A DNA stretch of 64,000 bases from Micromonospora sp. NBC_01813 (GCF_035917335.1 NZ_CP109067.1:3533001-3597000); one strand, 5' to 3'. Shown: positions 40,901 through 48,981, numbered from the stretch's first letter. Notes: generated by a model not told the origin, from the letters alone. A program made the numbers and translations.

Positions 40901-41424
40901 ATCAGCGGATCGACGTTGGCCAGCACGGTACGCCGACCCTGCGCGACGGCCAGCAGGGTGCGGCCGAGGCGGACCGGCCACGGCCGGCGGTGCACCCGGT
41001 CCAGCGGGCGGAACACGTCGACCGGCAGCTCGGCGAGCATCCGGTTGCCGGCCAGGTCGGCGACGACCCGGGTGACCTGGTCGGGGGCGAGCCGGCCGGC
41101 GATCCGGGCGAACTCGGCGACCAGGCGGGCCACCGTACGGCTGCCGTCCATCAGTTGGGCGAGCTGCCACTCCTGCGGGGTGAGTCGCAGGTAGCAGGCA
41201 CCACCACGGTCGTCCGGGGAGCGCAACATCACGTACGGCAGGCCACGGACCGAGACGAGTTCGACGTACTCGATGCCGGGGCGCAGCACCGGTCGGGCGC
41301 GGGCCGGGTTGAGCCGCTCGACGACGGCGCCCCACAGTCCGGCGTCGGCCGGGGCGACCGGCTGGCCCGGCGCCCGACCGGCCAGGGCCTCCCACACGCT
41401 CATCCTGGTCTCGACGACCGTCAC
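37933..41424 (-). CDS. PqqD-like / M50 zinc protease / cNMP-like / FecR-like membrane protein
   Basis: This 1163-aa protein starts at GTG 41424 (GGAGGAG upstream). Parts in order: a PqqD-like domain (about 75-135: YLRLTPQEWQLAQLMDGSRT); a polytopic site-2-type protease with HELGH (242-246) and the third motif NLNPFLALDG (332-341); two cyclic-nucleotide-binding-like domains (about 475-700); a membrane segment (about 748-765, LVLLLLLFALLITG); a FecR-like beta region (about 785-930: TVEVHTAEGRTVLLRDG); a Pro/Ser/Thr-rich linker; and an extracytoplasmic Ig-like end with two cysteines. YydH-like peptide zinc proteases also pair PqqD and M50 parts. The protein could process a peptide and sense or regulate it. 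This is the key gene of the unusual locus. Confidence 0.82.
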   Translation of the reverse strand: MTVVETRMSVWEALAGRAPGQPVAPADAGLWGAVVERLNPARARPVLRPGIEYVELVSVRGLPYVMLRSPDDRGGACYLRLTPQEWQLAQLMDGSRTVARLVAEFARIAGRLAPDQVTRVVADLAGNRMLAELPVDVFRPLDRVHRRPWPVRLGRTLLAVAQGRRTVLANVDPLIGALYRGGGRFLFTRVAAVLLAVVGLAGFAAFCWTWWRGEQAVFLTNGSYVAGAAVLLGLNVVALACHELGHALATRHAGRRVPAAGFLVYFGIPSVFVDTTDVWMAGRRSRLITTAAGPAAGLVLAGIAGIVGLLFPAAAPWTFKLAFAWYLNALFNLNPFLALDGYYLLMDWLEIPNLRARGLAYVTGRLRRRGPRWAALDREGRLVALYGMLAVLWVVIAVNLFWRIWTDRVAGLVTGLWRSGWPARLLLAAVVAGLAAPLVYLVLGWLARRWRRLRARLAQRRHASDTPRRLDALRASALRTLPASALNRLAAQARWVHPRTGEQLVAAGAAQPAVFVVVDGAVEGRAPGDPVGTVRQRLGPGGLVGLASALTGTPAALTWHTAGTTLLTLPPAAVATVVGPLPGPPPADRIAAESLLAETPALSGLTPEDRLGLVSRARQVSLPPGSPVRLSGPYDAVVLESGVIALMDGTELRRGTMIGPVGAEPPDVVATTRTPVRLWQLPAVAGLPMLLGAAPSQVVADDAAAVRGGPPASGAHPPADYPPLAAPPGPPPLGVDDQVDSRFERRLWWLVLLLLLFALLITGGNLMPGPAWAEMPADRALLRAERGTVEVHTAEGRTVLLRDGAAAYVADGDRIEVRDRSTGELVFRGGAASVLCAGSQAQIGALWSSGTRPVAPSGELVLDRGRILADTASTSGAFRPLALTVGSGSAVLANRGEAWFAVNSGSVRVSTGEVRRNGVTQRATGEQLGCGDGYAVTPPGGTPSAPVPEETLPESPTVQSPSPDLSATRQPVPTPLPSPSVSQLPVPGLLPTPPAPSPTPGPTAPPVSPDPPTSPPPTSEPPPTTAPPTSEPPPTTSPPPPLLVIFWAEQPRGEIGQDVNGNPCGGPNSTVASAAVTVQGDTEGVSILLSWSDYAEGSTQMSLDGDTFYGAVGPVRYDSKPNEGGSLTVRAVATDRNGRTSAPLQSTVQVAGCQATGPATNVS

Positions 41425-41549
41425 TGCCTGCTCCTCCGCGCTTGCTCGCGGTTGCAGGTTAGACCGCCTGGTCGACCGCACGCGACTGCTGGACCGCTCC
41501 CGGACAGCATGTCCTGCGGAAATAGTCTCGTCGATCGACTACGCCGGGG

Positions 41550-42026
41550 TCAGCCGCTCATCCTTTCGGCCAGAGTACGGGCCCGGACCAGTTGCACCCA
41601 CTTGGCCGTGCGCACCACATAGGAACGCAGGATCGTCGGCATGGTGAGGGTGATCGTGATGGTGACGGCCGACCCGGTGCCGGTCGCTTCGCTGTCCATC
41701 CCGAATGGCTCCATCTCAATCACGAACCGGACCGAGACCCGGGCCGGGCTGCGGACCTCCACCACCAGTTGGCGGCCCGGCTCGGTGTTGGTCTGCCGAA
41801 CCTGCAGGATGTTGTCGTAGCGCAGTGGGCCGACGATGCGGAACCGTTCCACCGCGACGTAGCGCAGCACCGCGCGGCCGGCGGCGTCGGTTTCCCGTTC
41901 GATGTCGCGGACCGCGACGATCAGCGGCGACAGGCCGATGTGGTTGGTCGGCTCGGCCAGGTGGTCGTAGACCCGCCGCGGTGACGCCCCGACCGGGAAG
42001 CGGTCAGTGAACGTTTCCGTACGCAT
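41550..42026 (-). CDS. SRPBCC family protein
   Basis: This 158-aa protein has the START-type fold with an N-terminal TFTDRFPVGASPRRVYDHLAEPTNHIGLSPLIVAVRDIE, LRYVAVERFRIVGPLRYDN and a C-terminal helix (VQLVRARTLAERMSG). It probably binds or transports a hydrophobic ligand. ATG 42026 fits the family start; an earlier start would add a basic stretch. It is on the same strand as the M50 gene, about 125 bp upstream of it. Confidence 0.82.
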   Translation of the reverse strand: MRTETFTDRFPVGASPRRVYDHLAEPTNHIGLSPLIVAVRDIERETDAAGRAVLRYVAVERFRIVGPLRYDNILQVRQTNTEPGRQLVVEVRSPARVSVRFVIEMEPFGMDSEATGTGSAVTITITLTMPTILRSYVVRTAKWVQLVRARTLAERMSG

Positions 42027-42048
42027 GGTCGCCGAACCTAGCGAACGA

Positions 42049-42098
42049 CGGGCGGCGTGACCAACCCCCTTGGTCACACCACCCGCCGCTCTCTTTTT
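42049..42098. terminator. Hairpin with T-tract after the htrA-like gene
   Basis: GTGACCAA (42057-42064) pairs with TTGGTCAC (42070-42077), extended by GGGCGG/CCGCCC-like flanks. CTCTCTTTTT follows on the plus strand, which would suit rightward transcription. It lies in the gap between the SRPBCC and htrA-like genes, both on the minus strand, so its use is uncertain. Confidence 0.45.
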
Positions 42099-42175
42099 CA
42101 GGGAGGGAAGCTCTGTTCAGTTGTCCGGGAGGAAGCTGTTCGGTTCGCTACGACCGGCCGGTGTCCGGTGGCCGG

Positions 42176-43861
42176 TCACGGGGCCTCGGCCAGGGTGGCG
42201 GTGGCGGTGGCTTCCTCGCCGTCCCGCCGGTAGGTGATCTCGAGCTGGTCGCCGACCTTGCCGGCCTGGACCGCCGCGACGAGGTCGTCCGAGTCGTTGA
42301 CCGGCGTCCCGCCGATCTGGGTGACGACGTCACCCTGCTCGAGTCCGGCCCGGGCCGCCGGGCTGTCCTCCTGGACCGCCGCGATCATCGCGCCGCCGTC
42401 GTCGGCGGCGGTCACGTTGACCCCGAGGTACGGGTGACTGACCTCCTCGCCGGCCATCAGCGCCTCGGCGACGTCCTTGGCCTTGTCGCTGGGGATCGCG
42501 AAGCCCACGCCGATGTTTCCCTCGCCCTGGCCGGACGTGGCGATCGCGGTGTTGATGCCGATCACCTCACCGTTGGTGTTGACCAGGGCACCGCCGGAGT
42601 TTCCCGGGTTGATCGGGGCGTCGGTCTGCAGCAGCCCGGACATCGAACTGACGCCGGCCTGGCCGCCGCCGAACGGATTCTGCTGCTGGCTGCCACCGAC
42701 CTGGATGGTGCGGTCCTGGGCGCTGATGATGCCGGCGGTGACCGAGCCCTGCAGTCCGAGCGGGCTGCCGAGGGCGAGCACCGTGTCGCCGACCCGCATC
42801 GCGCTGCTGTCGCCGAACGTCGCCGGGGAGAGGTCGGCAACCCCGTCGACCTTGACCACGGCCAGGTCGGTACGCGCGTCGGTGCCGACCACGCTGCCCT
42901 GGGCGCTGCTGCCGTCGGCGAAGACGACCTCGACCGCGCCGCCCTGGGCGGACTCCACGACGTGGTTGTTGGTCAGGATGAAGCCTTCGGCGTTGAGCAC
43001 CACACCCGAGCCCTCACCGGAGCCGGTGGAGATCGACACGACGCTGTCCTGGACGGCGTCGGCGATCTCGGCGAGCGAGGATCGGTCGACGATCGGGGCG
43101 GCGGCACCGCCGCTGCTGCTGGTCTGCACCGTCGGCGATGCCGTGCCGTCGAAGGCGGCGACCACCGCGCCGCCGACCGCGCCGGAGCCGAGCATCAGCG
43201 CGAGGACGACGGCCGAGCCGGCGACGATGCGCCCGACCCGGCTGGGTCGCCGCTGGGCTGCCGCTTCGGCCGCCGCACCGGGCGGTGGGGACCAGTTGGT
43301 GGCGGCCTGCGGGTACCCGTGGCCGCTGTACGGCTGCTGGCCGTAGCTCCACTGCTGGCCGTACGGGACCTGGGCGTAGCCGGGGGCGTACGGGCCGGCC
43401 TGTGGCGCGGCGACGGCCGGCGCTCCGACGGTCGGCGTCGACCCGGCGGCGGCCGGCGGCGCGGTGACCGGTGACGCGGCGACCGGTGACGCGGCGATCA
43501 CTTCGCCGGACAGCGGGGCGGCGGCCGGCTCGTCCGGTGGCGAGGCGGCGGACCCGGTCGGCGTGACTGGCCCGGTCGCCGTGGTCGGCGTGACTGGCCC
43601 GGTCGCCGTGGTCGGCGTGACTGGCCCGGTCGCCGTGGTCGGCGTGACTGGCCCGGTCGCCGTGGTCGGCGTGACTGGCCCGGTCGGCGACTGGCCCGGC
43701 TGTTGGCCGGCGTACGGCTGGTTCGTCAGCGTCCAGTCGCTGGACGGACGCTCGGCGGCGGCACCGGAGTTACCCGGCGCGGCCGGCGCCTGCCAGGGGC
43801 TGGCCGACGGTTGAGCCTTGTCCGACGGCTCCGCCGGTGGCGTGGTCTCGTGCTCGCTCAT
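42176..43861 (-). CDS. PepD/HtrA-family serine protease
   Basis: This 561-aa protease has a long cytoplasmic Pro/Gln/Ala-rich N-terminus (1-200, with TGPVTPTTA repeats at about 59-100), a membrane helix (about 211-233), a trypsin-like domain and a C-terminal PDZ domain (about 462-555). The triad is visible as His in LTNNHVVES, Asp in TDLAVVKVD and Ser in PINPGNSGGALV. It lies after the histidine kinase, in the order RR-HK-HtrA of the mycobacterial mprA-mprB-pepD envelope-stress locus. It probably degrades or refolds extracytoplasmic proteins. ATG 43861 begins the conserved MSEHETTPP. Confidence 0.92.
   Translation of the reverse strand: MSEHETTPPAEPSDKAQPSASPWQAPAAPGNSGAAAERPSSDWTLTNQPYAGQQPGQSPTGPVTPTTATGPVTPTTATGPVTPTTATGPVTPTTATGPVTPTGSAASPPDEPAAAPLSGEVIAASPVAASPVTAPPAAAGSTPTVGAPAVAAPQAGPYAPGYAQVPYGQQWSYGQQPYSGHGYPQAATNWSPPPGAAAEAAAQRRPSRVGRIVAGSAVVLALMLGSGAVGGAVVAAFDGTASPTVQTSSSGGAAAPIVDRSSLAEIADAVQDSVVSISTGSGEGSGVVLNAEGFILTNNHVVESAQGGAVEVVFADGSSAQGSVVGTDARTDLAVVKVDGVADLSPATFGDSSAMRVGDTVLALGSPLGLQGSVTAGIISAQDRTIQVGGSQQQNPFGGGQAGVSSMSGLLQTDAPINPGNSGGALVNTNGEVIGINTAIATSGQGEGNIGVGFAIPSDKAKDVAEALMAGEEVSHPYLGVNVTAADDGGAMIAAVQEDSPAARAGLEQGDVVTQIGGTPVNDSDDLVAAVQAGKVGDQLEITYRRDGEEATATATLAEAP
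43560..43688. repeat. 27-bp tandem repeat inside the HtrA gene
   Basis: Units start at 43560, 43587, 43614 and 43641, with a partial fifth at 43668; all complete units are identical. They encode TGPVTPTTA on the minus strand. The perfect identity and the multiple of three suggest recent slippage that keeps the frame, so copy number may vary between strains. Confidence 0.92.
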
Positions 43862-43926
43862 GTTCTCAGCTTGCCCGCCCGCACTTTGACTGACCTGGTT
43901 TCCTGCTGAGGATTAGCTGAAAATAA

Positions 43927-45513
43927 TTATTCGTCATCATCGATTGAATTGCCCTCCGTCACCGGCAACCGGACCCGGAACGTGGCACCCTCGCCCGGGG
44001 TGCTCTCCACCTCGACGGTGCCCTGGTGCGCGGCGACCAGGGCGGCCACGATCGCCAACCCCAGCCCGGTGCCCGCCGGCCGCTCGACACTGCGGGTCCG
44101 GGCGGCATCGGCCCGGTAGAACCGCTCGAAGACCCGCTCGGACTGCTCCGGAGTGAGGCCGGGGCCGTCGTCGGCCACCTCGACGGTCGCGTACCCGGGC
44201 TCGTCGGCGCGCAGCCGCAGGGTGACCGTGGCGTCGGCGGAGGTGTGGTTGATCGCGTTGGTCATCAGGTTGCCGATCACCTGGCGCAGCCGGGCGTCGT
44301 CGCCGAGCACCACCAGCGTGCCGGCACCCGGGCCGATGTCCAGCTCGACGCGCCGTTGCGGGTCCACCGCCCGCGCGGCGTGCACCGCGTCGCTGGCCAG
44401 CACCGGCAACTCGACCGGGGCCAGGTCGAGCGGACGTTCCCGGTCCAGCCGGGCCAGCAGCAGCAGATCTTCGACGAGCAGTCCCATCCGGGCCGCCTCG
44501 TCCTCGATCCGGCGGACCAGCCGGGCCGCGTCCTGCGCTGACGCGGCCGCCGCGCCCTGCCGGTACAGCTCGGCGAAGCCCCGGATGGTGGTCAACGGGG
44601 TACGCAGTTCGTGCGACGCGTCGGCGACGAACTGGCGCATCCGTTCCTCCGAGCGGCGGGCCCGAGCCTCGGAGTACTGGGCGGCGACCGCCGCTTCCCG
44701 GGCGGCACCCTCGGCCATCCGGGCCGCCCACTCCGAGCTTGCCCGGGCCGTGAACGCCGCCTCGATCTGGGTCAGCATCGCGTTGAGGGTCCGGGACAGC
44801 CGGCCCAGCTCGGTCTGCGGGACCCGCGCGCCGGGCTCCGGGTCGGGCACCCGGCGGCTCAGGTCACCGGCGGCGATCGCCGAGGCGGTCTGCTCGATCT
44901 CGACCAGCGGCTTCAGGTTGGTCCGGACGATCGCCGCCCCGGCCAGGGCGAGCAGGGCGACCACGCCGAAGCCGACCAGGATGTCGATCCAGACCAGCCG
45001 GCTGACGGCCAGGTCCACGTCCGCCAGGCTCTGCCCGACCGCGATGACGTGCCCGGTCGGCAGCGGCGCGTAGAGCATCCGCCAGCGGGTCTTGCCGTCG
45101 CGGGAGTACACGTCGAACGGCTTGCCGCTCAGTTGGTCGAACCCGGCCCGGTCGGTCGGCCAGCGCGGAATGTCGCTGGTCGGAATCCGCTCCTCGTCGT
45201 AGTAGGGCCCACTGACCAGCCCGTCCTCGTCGCAGAGGACCACCAGGTACTCGGTGGGCAGGTCAGCCTGCACCGATCTGGGCTGCTGCCACTGCGGCAG
45301 GCTCTGCGCCCGGTTGACCTCTGCCCGCAGGTATTCGACATAGCCGCGCAGATCAGTGTCGATCTGGTCGACCAGGTAGCTGCGAAGGAAGACCGCGGTG
45401 CTGACGCTGATCACCAGCAACGCGGTGATCACCAGGCCGAGCACCGACGCGACCAGCTTCACCCGCAGCGGTACGCCACGCAGCCAGCCCAGCATCGGCG
45501 GCGGCGGGTTCAC
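43927..45513 (-). CDS. Sensor histidine kinase, MprB-like
   Basis: This 528-aa kinase has a first membrane helix (about 20-42), an extracytoplasmic sensor of about 125 residues, a second helix (about 175-197), a HAMP region and an H-box SHELRTPLTTIRGF with the phosphorylated His301. The N-box QVIGNLMTNAINH, the DDGPGL and GLGLAIV motifs of the HATPase follow. GTG 45513 overlaps the regulator's stop (GTGA), so the pair is translationally coupled. With the HtrA-like gene 65 bp downstream it forms an envelope-stress locus. Confidence 0.93.
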   Translation of the reverse strand: MNPPPPMLGWLRGVPLRVKLVASVLGLVITALLVISVSTAVFLRSYLVDQIDTDLRGYVEYLRAEVNRAQSLPQWQQPRSVQADLPTEYLVVLCDEDGLVSGPYYDEERIPTSDIPRWPTDRAGFDQLSGKPFDVYSRDGKTRWRMLYAPLPTGHVIAVGQSLADVDLAVSRLVWIDILVGFGVVALLALAGAAIVRTNLKPLVEIEQTASAIAAGDLSRRVPDPEPGARVPQTELGRLSRTLNAMLTQIEAAFTARASSEWAARMAEGAAREAAVAAQYSEARARRSEERMRQFVADASHELRTPLTTIRGFAELYRQGAAAASAQDAARLVRRIEDEAARMGLLVEDLLLLARLDRERPLDLAPVELPVLASDAVHAARAVDPQRRVELDIGPGAGTLVVLGDDARLRQVIGNLMTNAINHTSADATVTLRLRADEPGYATVEVADDGPGLTPEQSERVFERFYRADAARTRSVERPAGTGLGLAIVAALVAAHQGTVEVESTPGEGATFRVRLPVTEGNSIDDDE

Positions 45514-46211
45514 GCCGCCGGTTTGCGCAGGACGTAGCCGACGCCCCGCAGCGTGTGGATCAGCCGGGGCTGGGTGTTGTCGACCTTGCGCCGCAGGTAG
45601 GAGATGTAGGACTCGACGATGTTGTCGTCGCCCCGGAAGTCGTAGTTCCACACGTGGTCGAGGATCTGCGCCTTGGACAGCACCCGGTTGGCGTTGAGCA
45701 TCAGGTAGCGCAGCAGCTTGAACTCGGTCGGCGACAACTGCACCCGCTTGCCGGCCCGGTAGACCTCGTGCGTCTCCTCGTCGAGCTCCAGGTCGGCGAA
45801 GGTCAGCCGGGCGGTGACCTGGTTGCCGTTGCTGGTGCGCCGCAGCACCGCCCGGATCCGGGCGGTCAGCTCCTCCAACGAGAACGGCTTGGTGACGTAG
45901 TCGTCGCCGCCGAGGGTCAGGCCACGGATCTTGTCGTCGGTCGCGTCCCGGGCGGTGAGGAAAACCACCGGGGTCCGGGTGCCGGCCTCCCGCATCATCC
46001 GGATGACCTCGAAGCCGTCCAGGTCGGGCAACATGACGTCGAGCACCACCAGGTCGGGGCGGCGCTCTCGGGCGGCGTTGAGCGCGGCGCTGCCGCTGGT
46101 CGCGGTGGCGACGTCGAACCCGGCGAAGCGCAGACTGGCGGAGAGCAGTTCGAGGATGTTCGGATCGTCCTCGACTACCAGCAACTTCGCCTCGGTCTGC
46201 GGTGCGGTCAT
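45510..46211 (-). CDS. OmpR-family response regulator, MprA-like
   Basis: This 233-aa regulator has a receiver domain with phospho-acceptor Asp58 (LVVLDVMLPDLDG), acidic pocket EDD, T in FLTARD and K in VTKPFSLEEL. The winged-helix DNA-binding domain has LSPTEFKLLRYLM and RRKVDNTQPRLIHTLRGVGYVL. ATG 46211 was chosen since it opens MTAPQTEAKLLVVEDD; a TTG at 46262 has no ribosome site. It is the first gene of the RR-HK-HtrA run. It should activate the protease gene under surface stress, by analogy with M. tuberculosis MprA. Confidence 0.93.
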   Translation of the reverse strand: MTAPQTEAKLLVVEDDPNILELLSASLRFAGFDVATATSGSAALNAARERRPDLVVLDVMLPDLDGFEVIRMMREAGTRTPVVFLTARDATDDKIRGLTLGGDDYVTKPFSLEELTARIRAVLRRTSNGNQVTARLTFADLELDEETHEVYRAGKRVQLSPTEFKLLRYLMLNANRVLSKAQILDHVWNYDFRGDDNIVESYISYLRRKVDNTQPRLIHTLRGVGYVLRKPAA

Positions 46212-46335
46212 AGCCGTACTATCCCCGATCGGGCTGGAGTCGGCCTGGGCAGCCGCTGACAATCAGCTGAGAGTTGCCTTTGTCGACCGGGTCCGCGCAG
46301 ACAGCACCGGGTCGGCTGACCCGCGCCCGGTGTGC

Positions 46336-47271
46336 TCAGCCGGCGAGGTCGAGCGCCGAACGTACCGGCCCGGGGTCGCGGTCGGCGAGCCGGGCGAGAC
46401 CACGCCGGTACGGCACCTCGGCCGGCCGCAGCGGTCGGCCGGCATCGACCGTGACGACCAGGTCACGCAGCCCGAGCACCCGCCGTACCGATGGCCACAA
46501 CGACTCGTCGCCGATGAACGCCGCGATACTGGTCAGGGCCGGATCGACGGAGGCCTGCGCCGGGCCGGCCGGCGGCCCGACCGCCGGCGCCGGGCTCACG
46601 AACTGGTACGTCAGCGCGACCGGCACGACCGGCACCCCGGCGTCGATCGCGGCCTGGAACAGCGCCGGACGAAACGGCACCGGCCGGGCGGCTCCGGAAC
46701 AGCACCGGCCGGCGACCGAGCGCCGGCCGGTGGTGCCGCAGCTCGTGGTCGCCTGCGGGAAGACCGCGACCTGGTCACCGGCGCGCAGCGCGGCGGCGAC
46801 GTCGGCGACCGTCGCGGGCAGGGTACGCGGCCGGTCACGATCGATGAACAGGGTGCCGCCGACCCGGGCCAGTGCCCCGATCACCGGCCAGCCACCCACT
46901 TCCCGTTTGGCGAGCATCCGGGCCGGCGTGACGGCGAGAATGGCCAGCGTGTCCAGCCAGGAGACATGGTTGGCGGCCAGCAGTGCCGCCTGCCGGGGCA
47001 GCACACCGACCAGTCGCAGCCGTACGCCGAGCGCCCGCAGCAGCCCGCGCGCCCAGCCACGGCCGGCGTACGGCCGCAGCCGCCGGGGCAGTGCCGGCAG
47101 CAGCACCAGCAGGAGTACGCCGACCAGCAGCATGCCGAGCAGACCGGCGAGCCGGACCGCCCGCCGTGCCCGGCCGACGTCGGGCACGGTCTCCGGCGGC
47201 GGCAGGCAGCCGGTTCCGCAGCCGGAGCGGGGGCGCCAGAACGTGCCGTTGCCGCCCGGGTACGTCGTCAT
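46336..47271 (-). CDS. olsA: OlsA-like lyso-ornithine-lipid acyltransferase
   Basis: This 311-aa PlsC-type acyltransferase has an N-terminal membrane helix (LAGLLGMLLVGVLLLVLLP, about 42-60), the HxxxxD motif NHVSWLD and FIDRDRP. The third motif reads FPQATTS where most members have FPEGTTS. With the GNAT enzyme it should make ornithine lipid by O-acylation of lyso-ornithine lipid. The ATG at 47271 overlaps the OlsB-like stop (ATGA). The C-terminus is longer than typical and Pro-rich in places. Assignment rests on the pairing with the OlsB-like gene. Confidence 0.8.
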   Translation of the reverse strand: MTTYPGGNGTFWRPRSGCGTGCLPPPETVPDVGRARRAVRLAGLLGMLLVGVLLLVLLPALPRRLRPYAGRGWARGLLRALGVRLRLVGVLPRQAALLAANHVSWLDTLAILAVTPARMLAKREVGGWPVIGALARVGGTLFIDRDRPRTLPATVADVAAALRAGDQVAVFPQATTSCGTTGRRSVAGRCCSGAARPVPFRPALFQAAIDAGVPVVPVALTYQFVSPAPAVGPPAGPAQASVDPALTSIAAFIGDESLWPSVRRVLGLRDLVVTVDAGRPLRPAEVPYRRGLARLADRDPGPVRSALDLAG

Positions 47272-48116
47272 CGCAACTCCAGGAAGTGCCGCAGGTAGCG
47301 GGGGTCGATCCGGTCCAGCGACAGCAGGACGTACAGGTCGGCGACGGCGAAGTCCGGGTCGTACGCGGGTTCGCCGCACACCCAGGCGCCGAGCCGCAGG
47401 TAGCCGCGCAGCAGTGGGGGCATGGCGGCGCGCCGCCGGCCCGTCGACGCCCACTGGTGTTCGCTGGTCCGGATCGCGGACGGCTCGGCCAGCCAGGGCC
47501 GGCGGGGCCGGACCCGCAGCAGCGGCGGCGACAGGTGGGCGTCGCGGACCTCACGCCACACCTCGTGCGCGGCCACGCCGCCGTCGGACAGCGACACCGA
47601 GGCGCAGCCGCCCAGCCAACGCAGGTTGCGGACCTGCAGGTAGCGGGCGATGCCGGCCCAGATCAGGTTGATCACCGCCCCACCCCGGTGGTCCGGGTGT
47701 ACGCAGGACCGGCCGGCTTCGACCAGGTGGTCGGCGAGCAGGTGCAGCGACCGGGTGTCGAACTCGGTGTCGGCGTAGCGACGGCCGAGCCGGGCGGCTC
47801 GGGCCGGCGGCAGCAGGCGGTAGGTGCCGACCACCGCACCGGTACGGGTGTGTCGCACGATGAGGTGGTCGCAGTGGTCGTCGAACTCGTCGACGTCACG
47901 CTGGGCAGGCTCGCCAAGCGGGCGGGAGCCGGGCAGGTGGGAGCGGGGCGGACGGGAGCCGGGCGGGTTGGCACCAGCTGGGCGGGCACCGAACTCGGCG
48001 GTGAACACCTGGTGCCGCAGCCGTTGCGCGGCGGCGACCTGGTCGGCGTTCTCGGCGACGGAGACGGTGTACTCGCTGGTGCGTACGGGTGTGGCGGCGG
48101 TCAGCAACACGGCCAT
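47268..48116 (-). CDS. olsB: OlsB-like ornithine N-acyltransferase (GNAT)
   Basis: This 282-aa protein has the OlsB pattern: AAQRLRHQVFTAEFGA, DDHCDHLIVRHTRTGAVVGTYRLL, YADTEFD, and the acyl-donor region GRSCVHPDHRGGAVINLIWAGIARYL with LGGCASV. It transfers a 3-hydroxyacyl chain from ACP to ornithine, the first step of ornithine-lipid synthesis. Between the first strand and DDHCDH there is a Pro/Gly/Ser-rich insert (PPGSRPP, LPGSRPL). ATG 48116 opens the protein. It is the first gene of a two-gene operon with olsA. The nearby rocD shares the same substrate, ornithine. Confidence 0.85.
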   Translation of the reverse strand: MAVLLTAATPVRTSEYTVSVAENADQVAAAQRLRHQVFTAEFGARPAGANPPGSRPPRSHLPGSRPLGEPAQRDVDEFDDHCDHLIVRHTRTGAVVGTYRLLPPARAARLGRRYADTEFDTRSLHLLADHLVEAGRSCVHPDHRGGAVINLIWAGIARYLQVRNLRWLGGCASVSLSDGGVAAHEVWREVRDAHLSPPLLRVRPRRPWLAEPSAIRTSEHQWASTGRRRAAMPPLLRGYLRLGAWVCGEPAYDPDFAVADLYVLLSLDRIDPRYLRHFLELR

Positions 48117-48219
48117 GAGATGTGTGTAAGGGTTGCCGGAACCGCAGGTGTGTCGGCTGCGGATGGCAGCGGTGTCGATCCGGTGAACGCCGGTGGCAAC
48201 CGGCTGCGAGGATGGGCCG

Positions 48220-48981
48220 GTGATCATCCCCGCCCGGTTCAACGGGCCGGCCGGCTCCGCCAACGGCGGCTATGCCGCCGGTCTGTTCGCCCAGGCACTG
48301 CTCGACGCCGATCCGCGTACGGTGGTCGCGAACCGGGCGGTCACGGTGACGCTGCGCCGGCCGCCGCCGCTGGACACCGCGCTGCGGGTGGTGCGGACGG
48401 CACCCGGCGAGGTACAGGTCGAGATCGACGGCCCGGCGGACGCGGCGGGCGGCCCGGTCGCCGAGGCTGTCGCGGTGCCCGGACCGGACCTGGCCGACTG
48501 GCCGGTCCCGGCGCCGGTGCACCCGACGGAGGCCGAAGCAGCCGCCGCGGCGTACCCCGGCCTGGTCGAGCATCCGTTCCCGGGCTGTTACGTCTGCGGC
48601 CCGGCGCACCCCGACGGGCTGCGGATCTTCCCCGGGCCGGTCTCGGCCGGGCCGGTGGAAGCCGGTGCCGGCCGCACCGCCGCGCCGTTCGTGCCGCCGG
48701 CCGACAGCACCGTACCGACGGTCTGGGCGGCGTTGGACTGTCCCGGCGGCTGGGCGGTGCTGGCGCCGGGGCGTCCGTACCTGCTCGGCCGGATGACCGC
48801 CGCGGTGCTCGCGCTGCCGACGCCGGGCCAGCGCGGCGTGGTGGTCGGGGAACTGGTCACGACGAGCGGCCGCAAGGCCGAGGTACGCACCGCGCTGTAC
48901 GACCCGTACGGCCGGTTGTTGGCGGCGGCGCGGGCGACCTGGATCGCGATCGCGGACCCGGCGCGGGGCGAGCCGGTTTGA
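48220..48981 (+). CDS. Hotdog/thioesterase-like conserved protein
   Basis: This 253-aa protein has FNGPAGSANGGYAAGLFAQ (about residues 6-24), typical of the first helix of double-hotdog acyl-CoA thioesterase-like proteins. A CYVCGPAHPDGLRIFPG block with two cysteines lies in the middle, and AALDCPGGWAVL follows. A thioesterase function is likely but not shown by clear catalytic residues. GTG 48220 has GAGG upstream. It is divergent from the olsBA operon across about 100 bp. Confidence 0.72.
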   Translation: MIIPARFNGPAGSANGGYAAGLFAQALLDADPRTVVANRAVTVTLRRPPPLDTALRVVRTAPGEVQVEIDGPADAAGGPVAEAVAVPGPDLADWPVPAPVHPTEAEAAAAAYPGLVEHPFPGCYVCGPAHPDGLRIFPGPVSAGPVEAGAGRTAAPFVPPADSTVPTVWAALDCPGGWAVLAPGRPYLLGRMTAAVLALPTPGQRGVVVGELVTTSGRKAEVRTALYDPYGRLLAAARATWIAIADPARGEPV

